Shown one piece after another: positions 19,110 through 26,951 of a stretch of 64,000 bases of DNA (position 1 is the stretch's first letter; each line of letters starts with the position of its first letter). The notes under the pieces are model-generated. The model was given only the letters and a program-made list of their open reading frames with translations, was not told the origin of the DNA and did no database searches. This DNA comes from an uncultured Pseudomonadota bacterium. GTDB taxonomy: Bacteria; Pseudomonadota; Alphaproteobacteria; Rs-D84. The translations under genes were made by a program, and so were the position numbers. The stretch spans positions 44,880-108,879 of the forward strand of contig CAMOGA010000002.1 of NCBI GenBank assembly GCA_946613885.1, given 5' to 3'.

Positions 19110-19853
19110 ATGTATAAATTTATTTGGGCTTTGATGATTGGTTTGCTAGTTTGCGTGTGTATTATTGTGTTTTTTAACAATAGAAAAAAAGGTTCTGCTA
19201 ATGGGGTAACTGGCGAATGGTATTGGGAAAAATTTAGTGAAGAAGAAATTCAGGCTTGGTCAAAAATGTTTATGATTGAAACAGGCGAAATTATGCAAAA
19301 ATGGAAAGATGCTGGTGTCAAACATGTATTGGATGTCGGAGCCGGTCAAGGACATTATTCTATGCGTTTTGCACGCAGTGGTTTTGATGTTGATGCATTG
19401 GATATAAATGATTTTAGTATGCAACGGTTAAGTCGTTTAGCTGGCGAGCAAAATATCAACATTAAAACGGTAACCGCGGATGCCAGAAAAATGCCTTATG
19501 CTGATAATACATTTGATGCGGTGTTTGCTATTCAAGTTGTGAATTTATTAGGATGCGATAATGTTGTGCCAATGCTTAATGAAATTTGTCGTGTTGTAAA
19601 ACCAAACGGCCAAATTTGGTTTACATTGGATGCTGTAGAAAATATGGAAAAACATGATATCAGCAAAAGTTCTGCATCATTACCCGAAGACAGATATAAT
19701 ATGGAATATTGTTTGTTTGATAATAAAAAAATACGCGAAATGATTATGCCGCTTATTGATGTCAACAACATATTCAAAACAACATATATATCCCCACAAA
19801 CAATGGATACTTTTATGACAAAATATGGCATAGTCGGGACTTGTAAAAAATAA
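19110..19853 (+). CDS. Membrane-anchored class I SAM methyltransferase
   Basis: A 247-residue protein: one N-terminal membrane helix (residues 4-23), then a Rossmann methyltransferase fold. Motif I VLDVGAGQGHYS lies near residues 73-84, an acidic end of strand beta-2 (DALDIND) and a DAVFAIQVVNL motif follow. It is probably an inner-membrane protein with a cytoplasmic catalytic domain; the substrate is unknown, but small metabolites or quinone-type substrates fit the UbiE/COQ5-like core. A GGAG site precedes the ATG. A terminator follows. Confidence 0.75.
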   Translation: MYKFIWALMIGLLVCVCIIVFFNNRKKGSANGVTGEWYWEKFSEEEIQAWSKMFMIETGEIMQKWKDAGVKHVLDVGAGQGHYSMRFARSGFDVDALDINDFSMQRLSRLAGEQNINIKTVTADARKMPYADNTFDAVFAIQVVNLLGCDNVVPMLNEICRVVKPNGQIWFTLDAVENMEKHDISKSSASLPEDRYNMEYCLFDNKKIREMIMPLIDVNNIFKTTYISPQTMDTFMTKYGIVGTCKK

Positions 19854-19872
19854 AATTTTGTATTTAATAAAC

Positions 19873-19895
19873 AACCGGTCAAACGACCGGTTTTT
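19873..19895. terminator. Bidirectional terminator
   Basis: AACCGGTC (19873-19880), AAAC loop, GACCGGTT (19885-19892), then a T tract to 19895. It lies between the methyltransferase gene and the convergent Cas2-like gene. Confidence 0.85.
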
Positions 19896-19903
19896 ACCTT
19901 GTT

Positions 19904-20176
19904 TTAGTGAAGATTATTTTTTATCCATTCGCTAACCTTGTTATCCAAGCTTTTCCACGTAGCCGGTGCGGAAGCCTTCATTATAAGTATTTTATCGTTA
20001 CTATCAAGATATCTTGATAAATAATCATAAATATCCGATGAAGATTGTTCAGTTTTTATCAACCAACAAGATTCCAAAGCATGACACCAAACACCGTACG
20101 ATTTTATCGCAAGTATAAGATCGTTATAGTTTTGGCCTGGGTTAACAAGGTCATAGTTTATAGAATATATAGCCAT
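19904..20176 (-). CDS. SinR-family protein with Cas2-like fold
   Basis: A 90-residue protein reading MAIYSINYDLVNPGQNYND at its start, then WCHALESCWLI and a C-terminal DKILIMKAS strand. This is the pattern of the small ferredoxin-fold SinR/VapD/Cas2-related family. Cas2-type members are nucleases or structural scaffolds, others are toxins. No CRISPR array or cas gene is visible, so it is a stand-alone member. It has a good AAAAGGAGT site and a structured upstream region (20200-20308). Confidence 0.65.
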   Translation of the reverse strand: MAIYSINYDLVNPGQNYNDLILAIKSYGVWCHALESCWLIKTEQSSSDIYDYLSRYLDSNDKILIMKASAPATWKSLDNKVSEWIKNNLH

Positions 20177-20199
20177 AGTTTACTCCTTTTGTTAAGAGT

Positions 20200-20308
20200 C
20201 CGGAGAAAAACCTTTTACAAATCTTTTTTGTATGTTATAATACAACTGTTCTTAGTATGTAATCGGTTTTCTCCGGTTCATATTTTCCCACCGATTTATC
20301 GGTGGGTG
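20200..20308. promoter_or_regulatory. Inverted-repeat leader upstream of the Cas2-like gene
   Basis: CCGGAGAAA-type arms at 20200-20212 and 20265-20276 are inverted relative to each other (one base longer on one side) and enclose a TATAAT-like element. A second perfect hairpin, CCACCGAT (20289-20296) and ATCGGTGG (20299-20306), follows. This may be an operator or a structured leader for the minus-strand gene. Confidence 0.4.
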
Positions 20309-20420
20309 TTCTTTAATAAAAACCACATGTTGTAATGATTTTTATTAACCATACACAATATATAGTTGTTTTTTTATTTTTTTAAGAAAAAAATTTTTTA
20401 TTTTTTCACTTTTCTGCTTG

Positions 20421-20497
20421 CAATTTTGTAAAGCCCGATAACAGTGCTTTGTAGGCACTGATTTGCTGCAGAAATCAGCAGTTTTTTTGTACAAAAT
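20421..20497 (+). ncRNA. Candidate structured RNA with terminator-like end
   Basis: A closing stem ATTTTGTA (20423-20430) and TACAAAAT (20490-20497) encloses CAGTGC/GCACTG (20442-20447, 20455-20460) and a competing CTGATTT/AAATCAG hairpin (20458-20464, 20472-20478). The two inner hairpins share three bases, so they are alternatives. A T7 run follows at 20482-20488. No ORF of interest lies here. It may be a small RNA, an attenuator or simply a terminator. Confidence 0.35.
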
Positions 20498-20572
20498 ACT
20501 CTGAAGTGTGGGATTTTTAAACAATTTTTGTTAAAAATAATTATTTTTGCCCAGAAAACCGATTCGTTTGGG

Positions 20573-21406
20573 CTATTTCTTCGTTATCTTTTTCAACTCT
20601 TTGGCATTGCGACCAGTTAAAACAGGTTTGCCAGTTTTTGATTCAATATTTTTTCTGGCATCACCGGCTACGCTTGCGCCTTCATGTGCAACACGAAGAT
20701 TTTCTGACAAACCGTATGGCTTTTCTTTTTTTGCGATTTCTGTTATTGTGGCTTCGGCTAGCATATTCAGAACCAATTCCAAATTGCTCATATTATCACG
20801 CAGGTTTTCTTTGTATAAACCCTTTAACTTTTTATATTGGCGGGTATTCATCCCAGTCCAGCCTTTATAAATTTCATCTGTTAAAATAGCGTATTCTACA
20901 CCTTTTTTGACACCACCACGGTCCCATTCGTCAGTAAGTAATTTTCGAACTTCGATTGTTTTTAATCTTTGATTTATCCAATCAAGAGAATAACCTTTTT
21001 TGGCATATGTTTCCAATGCGCGATTTATAGCAATTTCGGGGTCTGCAATTTCATCTAATCTTTCAGAACCAACACGTGCCAGCCATTGTTTAAAAGGTTC
21101 TGCTTTTTTGCTTGGGATAGATTGTACTAAGCGTAAAATCTGTTCTGCATCCCCAACATCTGTTTCGCGCATTTTGCCATCTGGGGCAAGCATTTTCAAC
21201 TGGTTACAATTTGTAACCGTTTCGTTACCCTCTGATTTAAGGCGATTTTTTAATACTTTCCAATAATTTCGTGCCTGTTGATAATTGGAATCTGTAAGCA
21301 CACTTATGATATCCACAACAGAAAAATACCATTTTTCTACTTTATCATCCCAAAGGGTTCGAATATTTTTATCTTCAAATAATTTTATATTGGTCGATTG
21401 TGTCAT
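20573..21406 (-). CDS. Bro-N domain protein (phage antirepressor-like)
   Basis: A 277-residue protein. Residues 8-110 form a Bro-N DNA-binding domain, with WYFSVVDIISVLTDS, NYWKVLKNR and a QLKMLAPDGK loop. The remainder is helical with AEPFKQWLARVG, EWDRGGVKKGVEYAI and KPYGLSENLRVAHEGASVAG, a C-terminal block shared with DinD-type relatives widespread in gut bacteria. The family includes phage antirepressors and damage-inducible proteins. No other phage gene lies next to it. It is preceded by GGAAGTAAAA as a weak ribosome-binding site. Confidence 0.8.
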   Translation of the reverse strand: MTQSTNIKLFEDKNIRTLWDDKVEKWYFSVVDIISVLTDSNYQQARNYWKVLKNRLKSEGNETVTNCNQLKMLAPDGKMRETDVGDAEQILRLVQSIPSKKAEPFKQWLARVGSERLDEIADPEIAINRALETYAKKGYSLDWINQRLKTIEVRKLLTDEWDRGGVKKGVEYAILTDEIYKGWTGMNTRQYKKLKGLYKENLRDNMSNLELVLNMLAEATITEIAKKEKPYGLSENLRVAHEGASVAGDARKNIESKTGKPVLTGRNAKELKKITKK

Positions 21407-21484
21407 TTTTACTTCCTTCGTATTGATTATAGACGTAAAAAATTTGTAATTCCAGTTTTATGTTATTCGGTGTATTGGCTTAAC

Positions 21485-21608
21485 AGAAAATTCAAAAATA
21501 AAGTTTTGGTCTAGTCGCGAAAGAAGAGGACCCCTGGTCCGCCCCACAGCAAAAAGGCGGAATAATGTCGGTTTGCCGTCAGATAAATTTTTTACGGCGG
21601 TTTACACA
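21485..21608. repeat. Repeat B, copy 2 (left flank of the PEP-type gene)
   Basis: Positions 21485-21541 nearly equal 23787-23844 (two mismatches and one inserted base by eye). Positions 21511-21608 also match copy 1 (18944-19041), ending with the shared ...ttttttacggcggtttaca block that runs into the end of the PEP-type gene. Confidence 0.75.
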
Positions 21609-23503
21609 ATTTTTTTTACTTTTGATAAATTTTTATAAAATTCATTTAGCATAAACATATTATCTGTATCTTTTATACCAATAGCATTTAATGCCGCCCG
21701 TTGCATTTTGGTCGCATTTTCTGGCACCCAATATCCGGCAATTTCGGGAAATAATTCTTGGAATTTTGGATAAATATCGTTGCGTTCTTGTGATAAAGCA
21801 GTAATAAAATCATAATATTTTTTTGGAATTCCTTTTATTTTTTTTAGTGCCAGCAAATCAGCAAATGTTGCACCAGCCAGGTGTAATTTTTGTGCGGTTT
21901 CATAATACAGTTGATAAAGTGCGATTGCACGAGGAAATATGACGTCCAATATTATGTATTGTGCAACAACATTTTCACTGTAATATAATCTGGTTGCGGC
22001 ATTTGTAGTGTTTTGTGCCAAAGAAATATATTTTTTTGCAGTATTTATACAAGATTTATAAAAACGGTGAACGGCGGATGCAGACATAGATTTTGCGACA
22101 TTATATGCTTTGTTTAGTGCCGCAGAATAGCCGGGTAATTTTTTATGGTTTCTGTCTTCAAACCAAGAAAAGAATTTCTGGCTGTATTGGGAATCGCCAC
22201 GGATGATGTTTGGTGCAACACCAAATTTTTTACGGATGAATAAATTTAAATCTGAAACATCTTTAGATTCCATCAATGGTGCATAAACATTTAATCGATT
22301 TGGTAATGATTCTACCAAGACACAGTCACTGTTATATGGTATGCGTTTTATATTATCAAACAACCATGCTTCATCCATCCAGGCGGTTTCATTTGATTGT
22401 ATAAATTCGATATCTTCTTTGATTTGACCGGTGGTTGCATTCATTGTGATTATATCACCATTTTTAAATTTTTTTGTTGCGTTTGGATAATTTACAATGC
22501 ATGGAATACCCAGTTCGCGTGATAATATAGCCGCATGGCTTAATACACCGCCTTGTTCGGTAATAATACCAGATGCGCGTTTCATAATTGGGACAAAGTC
22601 AACTTCGGTATATAATGCAACCAATATTGCCCCGTCTGGAAATTCCGCAAAACGTTTTTTCATAATTTCCGGGGACGTATGTGCCCCCAGTTCTGGTATC
22701 ACAAAAACAGGCGCGGTCACAGTTCCACCAACAACAGGTATTGCGGAATTTGTGGTTCTGGGTTTGATAAATACCGGTTGTGTTATTGGACGTGCCTGGA
22801 CGAACCAGACATTATTATCAGAATCGATACACCATTCTGTATCCAATTTTGTCTTGGATTTATTGCGTAGAATTTGTATTTGTTTAATCAAATTATTTAT
22901 TAAATCAATACCCGGCAATAATTTTCCAGAAATAAAAATATTATCTTGGTCTAAAATATCATCGTGTATAGGAACCTTGATTTGTGTCGGTGTCACCAAT
23001 CCTGACACCAATTTATCGCCCAGACCATATGTTGCTTCTATCAACACAACATCTGAACCATCTGTATCTATTGCGCCGGTAAAAGCGACACCAGAAATAA
23101 TAGGCTTTATCATTTTTTGAATCACGATACCCATATTGTTATTGCCACCATCGTATTCGTTTACACGTAATGATGTGCCACTGGCAATAACAGAGGAAAT
23201 AGCATTGCGTAAATCATTTTTTGTTGTCGGTACGTTTAATTTGCTTTCAAACATACCGGCAAAGGATTTTTGTGTGCCGTCTTCGTTATCGGCAGATGAA
23301 CGAACGGCAACTAAATTGTCGGAACCAAAATATTCGATTATTTTATCAAGCAGTTTATCAGATATGTTTGATGCTTGGGACCAATTCAAGGCAATCCATT
23401 GTGGAACCGGCATTTTCATTTTGTTTAATAGTGCCAGTCCCGTGGCCTTGCCACCACAGGTATTTGAGTTGTCGTTATTAAATTTATTTGTTTTCTTGGT
23501 CAT
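21602..23503 (-). CDS. PEP-synthase-like phosphotransferase with a novel C-terminal domain
   Basis: A 633-residue protein of the PEP-utilising family. Residues 15-245 are an ATP-grasp (PPDK N-terminal) domain, with VAVRSSADNEDG near 65-76, SFAGMFES and the C-terminal VWFVQARPITQ. Residues about 255-365 form the swivelling phosphohistidine domain, and GGVLSHAAILSREL carries the catalytic His323. Residues 370-633 match no domain I recognise: helical, without the PEP/pyruvate TIM barrel. So an ATP-driven transfer through phospho-His to an unknown acceptor is likely. In rifampicin phosphotransferase the His domain is C-terminal, so this order is different. A broken small gene precedes it, and direct repeats flank both. 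Confidence 0.75.
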   Translation of the reverse strand: MTKKTNKFNNDNSNTCGGKATGLALLNKMKMPVPQWIALNWSQASNISDKLLDKIIEYFGSDNLVAVRSSADNEDGTQKSFAGMFESKLNVPTTKNDLRNAISSVIASGTSLRVNEYDGGNNNMGIVIQKMIKPIISGVAFTGAIDTDGSDVVLIEATYGLGDKLVSGLVTPTQIKVPIHDDILDQDNIFISGKLLPGIDLINNLIKQIQILRNKSKTKLDTEWCIDSDNNVWFVQARPITQPVFIKPRTTNSAIPVVGGTVTAPVFVIPELGAHTSPEIMKKRFAEFPDGAILVALYTEVDFVPIMKRASGIITEQGGVLSHAAILSRELGIPCIVNYPNATKKFKNGDIITMNATTGQIKEDIEFIQSNETAWMDEAWLFDNIKRIPYNSDCVLVESLPNRLNVYAPLMESKDVSDLNLFIRKKFGVAPNIIRGDSQYSQKFFSWFEDRNHKKLPGYSAALNKAYNVAKSMSASAVHRFYKSCINTAKKYISLAQNTTNAATRLYYSENVVAQYIILDVIFPRAIALYQLYYETAQKLHLAGATFADLLALKKIKGIPKKYYDFITALSQERNDIYPKFQELFPEIAGYWVPENATKMQRAALNAIGIKDTDNMFMLNEFYKNLSKVKKIV

Positions 23504-23514
23504 ATATAATGCCT

Positions 23515-23707
23515 TTATTTTTTTGTTAATTTTACAATCCTGTCAAAGTCGCTTTCTATGTTTTGTGTTTTGTTAAATTCATCGTATATTGCTTCGGCAT
23601 ACTGTTTTGCATCGGTGGCACTAATTTTAACCGTTCAATTTAATAGTGCCATAATCATCTTTATATAAAAATATTTCACCATTTATTGGTTTTAATCCTG
23701 CAGCCAC
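23515..23707 (-). pseudogene. Small frameshifted gene upstream of the PEP-type gene
   Basis: On the minus strand a GTG at 23707 with AAAAGG 8 nt upstream opens a frame that stops after 26 codons. A +1 shift near 23631 continues it as ...KISATDAKQYAEAIYDEFN to a TAA at 23515-23517 (about 63 residues in all, a length of 193 nt). The TAA lies 12 nt before the PEP-type ATG, so it was part of that operon. A programmed frameshift is possible, but no classical slippery site is seen, so decay or a sequence error is likelier. Product unknown. Confidence 0.45.
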
Positions 23708-23786
23708 AATAATCACCTTTTATTATGTCTTATATGCTTGCATAAACTTGGATAAAATACAATGAAAATAGGTGTAATCAGGTCAA

Positions 23787-23844
23787 AAGAAAATTCAAAA
23801 ATTAAAGTTTTGGTCTAGTCGCGAAAGAAGAGGACCCCAGGTCC
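23787..23844. repeat. Repeat B, copy 3 (right flank of the PEP-type gene)
   Basis: A 58-bp near-copy of 21485-21541 in the same orientation: ...aaagttttggtctagtcgc then aggaccccaggtccg. It contains the small palindrome GGACC-CCA-GGTCC. The two copies bracket the phosphotransferase gene and the broken small gene. Confidence 0.75.
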
Positions 23845-23882
23845 GCAAACGTTGCGATTTGGAAAGGGGTCTACGAATAAAA

Positions 23883-25280
23883 TTAAAATCTGAAATAAAT
23901 AAATGGATTGTAAGTGGATGCGGCAATTGCTGATACTGATACCACAAACAATGTCATTATCCATGTGTTGATTGCAATATGTTTATATTTGTTTGTTATT
24001 GGCAAAGTGATATTTTTAAATATTGGCATTGCGCATAACACCGCAACAGCAAAAGTTAATATTTCAATATTATCGATATAGTATCCCAGTGTATATGTTA
24101 TGTTGTGGTTTTTGACCAATCCCAGCATGTTTTTGAAATATTGCCACGCATATGTGATATTGTCAGCGCGGAACAACACCCAACCGAAAACGAACACTAA
24201 CATTGTATATAAGTGTTGAGATACGGACAATCCAATACCACCTTCCTTTTTATGCCAACCTGTCCATTTTTCCATAATGATAAAGAACCCATGCCACAAT
24301 CCCCAAATAATAAATGTCCATTCTGCGCCATGCCAAATACCAGTTGCCAAAAACACCAAAAACAGATTTAAATACATACGTGATTTAGCAACACGATTTC
24401 CACCCAGTGGTATATATAAATATTCTTTGAACCACGTGGACAGTGATATATGCCATCTGCGCCAAAATTCCGTAATAGATTTAGAAATATACGGGTAATT
24501 AAAGTTTTCCAAGAATTTAAAACCGAATATAGATCCCAAACCAATTGCCATATCTGAATATCCTGAAAAATCATAGAATATCTGGAAAGTATATGCCAAT
24601 GCACCAACCCACGCAGTTAATGTTGAAAATTCATTAACGGGCAGGGCGAATATTTTATCAGCAACCGCGCCCATAGTGTTCGCAATCAGCATCTTTTTTG
24701 CCAAACCAATAATGAATCTTTTGATACCATAGACAACTTTATCAAATGTTTCTTCACGTTTATCAATTTGATCTTTGACATCATGATATTTAACAATTGG
24801 TCCAGCAATCAGTTGTGGAAACAAACAGATATATAATGCCAGTTTATCAATATGTTTTTGAACGGCAACATCACCACGATAAACATCAACAACATACGAC
24901 AATGCCTGGAATGTATAGAAAGAAATACCAATAGGCATAATAACATCCAAGAACGGAATATCGGCACCAAATGCAGTATTTATATTTGTCATCACAAAAT
25001 TAAAGTATTTGAAATAGAACAAAAATCCCAAATCAGACACAATAGTCCCAATTAAAATCCATTTTTTGTGTTGTTTATATTTATCAATTAATAATGCACC
25101 AAAATAATTAACCACAATAGTAGTCAACATAATTGCCAAATATTTTGGTTCACCCCATGCATAGAATAAAATACTGGCCGCCAATAAAACATAGTTTCGA
25201 TACTCATGACGCGTCAACCAGTATAAACCGCATACAATCGGTAAAAACAATCCAATAAAAGTCATAGATGAAAATAACAT
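23883..25280 (-). CDS. MBOAT-family O-acyltransferase (AlgI-like)
   Basis: A 465-residue polytopic protein of the MBOAT family, AlgI/PatA type, with about ten to twelve hydrophobic segments. Diagnostic blocks are LFYFKYFNF, PIGISFYTFQALSYVVDVYRG, FPQLIAGPIVKYHDV, the re-entrant FWRRWHISLSTWFKEYLYIP, and the catalytic-His loop GIWHGAEWTFIIWG. MBOAT proteins of this branch pass acetyl groups across the inner membrane to periplasmic SGNH transferases that O-acetylate polysaccharides. It is 3 nt from the AlgJ/AlgX-like gene, completing an O-acylation module. Confidence 0.9.
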   Translation of the reverse strand: MLFSSMTFIGLFLPIVCGLYWLTRHEYRNYVLLAASILFYAWGEPKYLAIMLTTIVVNYFGALLIDKYKQHKKWILIGTIVSDLGFLFYFKYFNFVMTNINTAFGADIPFLDVIMPIGISFYTFQALSYVVDVYRGDVAVQKHIDKLALYICLFPQLIAGPIVKYHDVKDQIDKREETFDKVVYGIKRFIIGLAKKMLIANTMGAVADKIFALPVNEFSTLTAWVGALAYTFQIFYDFSGYSDMAIGLGSIFGFKFLENFNYPYISKSITEFWRRWHISLSTWFKEYLYIPLGGNRVAKSRMYLNLFLVFLATGIWHGAEWTFIIWGLWHGFFIIMEKWTGWHKKEGGIGLSVSQHLYTMLVFVFGWVLFRADNITYAWQYFKNMLGLVKNHNITYTLGYYIDNIEILTFAVAVLCAMPIFKNITLPITNKYKHIAINTWIMTLFVVSVSAIAASTYNPFIYFRF

Positions 25281-25283
25281 TGT

Positions 25284-26951
25284 TTACTCCTTTGGAAAAC
25301 TTTTATTATATAATTTCGGGATGAAACGTTCTACTTGTTCCAATATGATAATATCAGAATTATTTTTTATATACTGTAAATCATCTTTGGTTATATCATA
25401 ACGCCATTCATATTTAACAGTATTAAATGTATTATTAAAATATCTTACCGGGGCTTCAAAAAAAGAATCGCGTAATATAAAAACATTTAATTTTTTATTT
25501 TTATTATAACATATAAAACCATTTCTTTGGTTTTTATCATCGGTTTTATATTTGCATTTGGCATTATCTTTTATTATTGGGTGAATATATTCAGTCAAAT
25601 CTTTTTTACCAGAATTACCCAACATCTTTGTTAAATCACCATATTCATGTGAATTTTTGTCCGTTTCCGTATAAACAACAGGTATAATTTGTTTATGTTT
25701 TTTCTTTATCTGGTTTATAATTTCTTGATATCCAATATACGCACCAAAATCATTCCAATGTGTATCATTTTTGTAATAAAGTAAACCATTGTCTTTATTT
25801 TGCATAATAACATCATACAGGTATATTACCGTGACATTTGTGTTTGTGTGTAAATATTTTACTAATTGATTGGTTCTGCTGTCTGTGTCGGGACGAAACT
25901 TTTTCAATACAGTTATATTTTCACCATATATTTTATTTTTATCTGGGGCAATAACATAATAAAAACTTTTACCATTTTTTATTGCCCAATTATTTATATC
26001 AGAAAGGTATTCGGCAAAATGTTTTAATTGTTCATCGGAAAATAAATTTTTGTTTTGGAAATTTTCCAAAGATTTATCGCCTTTGTAAAACAACCAATCG
26101 TCTTTGCCTTGCAAAACTTTATCGTTATCAACAGACATTGATTTTTTGATATGTGAATAAAGGCGTATAAAATGTTTTCTGCCAAAAAACCTGTCATTAA
26201 ACCAATCATTAAATTGTATGCCGTATTTATTGTTTATATCGTCATCAACAAATAAATCAGGACTTTTGGCCAACATTCTATTTTCTTGTTCTGATTTTTC
26301 AGCATTTGAAATATGCAACATTGGGATACAAATTAATATTCCAAACAACAAAACAAATATCGCATCTGTTTTATTGTTTTTGTTTGATACAAACGAAACC
26401 AATACCCATGACAAAGCCAACCAAAAACATAGCAACATTATCAATATAGGATAATTTATTAAAACAGTAGTATTTGTTTCGTTTACATCTGTTTTGTACA
26501 CCAAATATGGATCGTTTTTATCAGATTTTATAATCATTTTATTGTTTTCAACAATTAACGATTCAACATCTTTGCTTTTGCTAAACTTATTCAAATCTAA
26601 TGATTTGCTGTTTATTTTTAAATCAGATATTTCAACTATTCCTGGTTTGACACCGATATCTAACCTAAACAATTTTATTTCATTTTCAAAAACTTTGATT
26701 TTTACATTTTTATTATTTGTTTTATATTTTACAGATTGTTTTTCTGTGACTTTATATGTTCCATCATTTACATAAAAAACCTGATATTCTATTGGTTGGC
26801 TTGCCTTTTGGTTGAACGATACAGATATATAATTTGTTGTAAACCATGGTTTTGACAGTAATAATAAAAACAATGTCAAAATTATTATAAAAAATTTTTT
26901 ATATTTTATAAAAAACATATCTTTCACCATATTATACGTTATTTTCCCCAC
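25284..26951 (-). CDS. AlgJ/AlgX-like SGNH O-acyltransferase (paralogue 2)
   Basis: A 555-residue protein with two membrane segments (about residues 15-35 and 168-190) around a beta-rich periplasmic domain of ~130 residues, followed by an AlgX/AlgJ/DHHW-type SGNH domain. ENRMLAKSPDL, FNDWFNDRFFGR, APDKNKIYG and NDTHWNDFGAYIGYQ (the DxxHW-type catalytic block) are visible. It would accept acetyl groups from the MBOAT partner. It overlaps its paralogue upstream by 13 bp. The 248-bp core 26182-26429 is almost identical to 27870-28117 in that paralogue; the sequence around it has diverged. Confidence 0.85.
   Translation of the reverse strand: MGKITYNMVKDMFFIKYKKFFIIILTLFLLLLSKPWFTTNYISVSFNQKASQPIEYQVFYVNDGTYKVTEKQSVKYKTNNKNVKIKVFENEIKLFRLDIGVKPGIVEISDLKINSKSLDLNKFSKSKDVESLIVENNKMIIKSDKNDPYLVYKTDVNETNTTVLINYPILIMLLCFWLALSWVLVSFVSNKNNKTDAIFVLLFGILICIPMLHISNAEKSEQENRMLAKSPDLFVDDDINNKYGIQFNDWFNDRFFGRKHFIRLYSHIKKSMSVDNDKVLQGKDDWLFYKGDKSLENFQNKNLFSDEQLKHFAEYLSDINNWAIKNGKSFYYVIAPDKNKIYGENITVLKKFRPDTDSRTNQLVKYLHTNTNVTVIYLYDVIMQNKDNGLLYYKNDTHWNDFGAYIGYQEIINQIKKKHKQIIPVVYTETDKNSHEYGDLTKMLGNSGKKDLTEYIHPIIKDNAKCKYKTDDKNQRNGFICYNKNKKLNVFILRDSFFEAPVRYFNNTFNTVKYEWRYDITKDDLQYIKNNSDIIILEQVERFIPKLYNKSFPKE
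26182..26429. repeat. Near-identical 248-bp segment in paralogue 2
   Basis: Identical to 27870-28117 except for one base (A at 26218 vs G at 27906). The flanks diverge abruptly on both sides. It encodes the second membrane segment and the start of the SGNH domain. Confidence 0.9.

Noticed and set aside
19904..20176. Cas2-like protein as evidence of a CRISPR-Cas locus
   Set aside because: No cas1, effector or array is present; the protein belongs to the wider SinR/VapD/Cas2 fold group.
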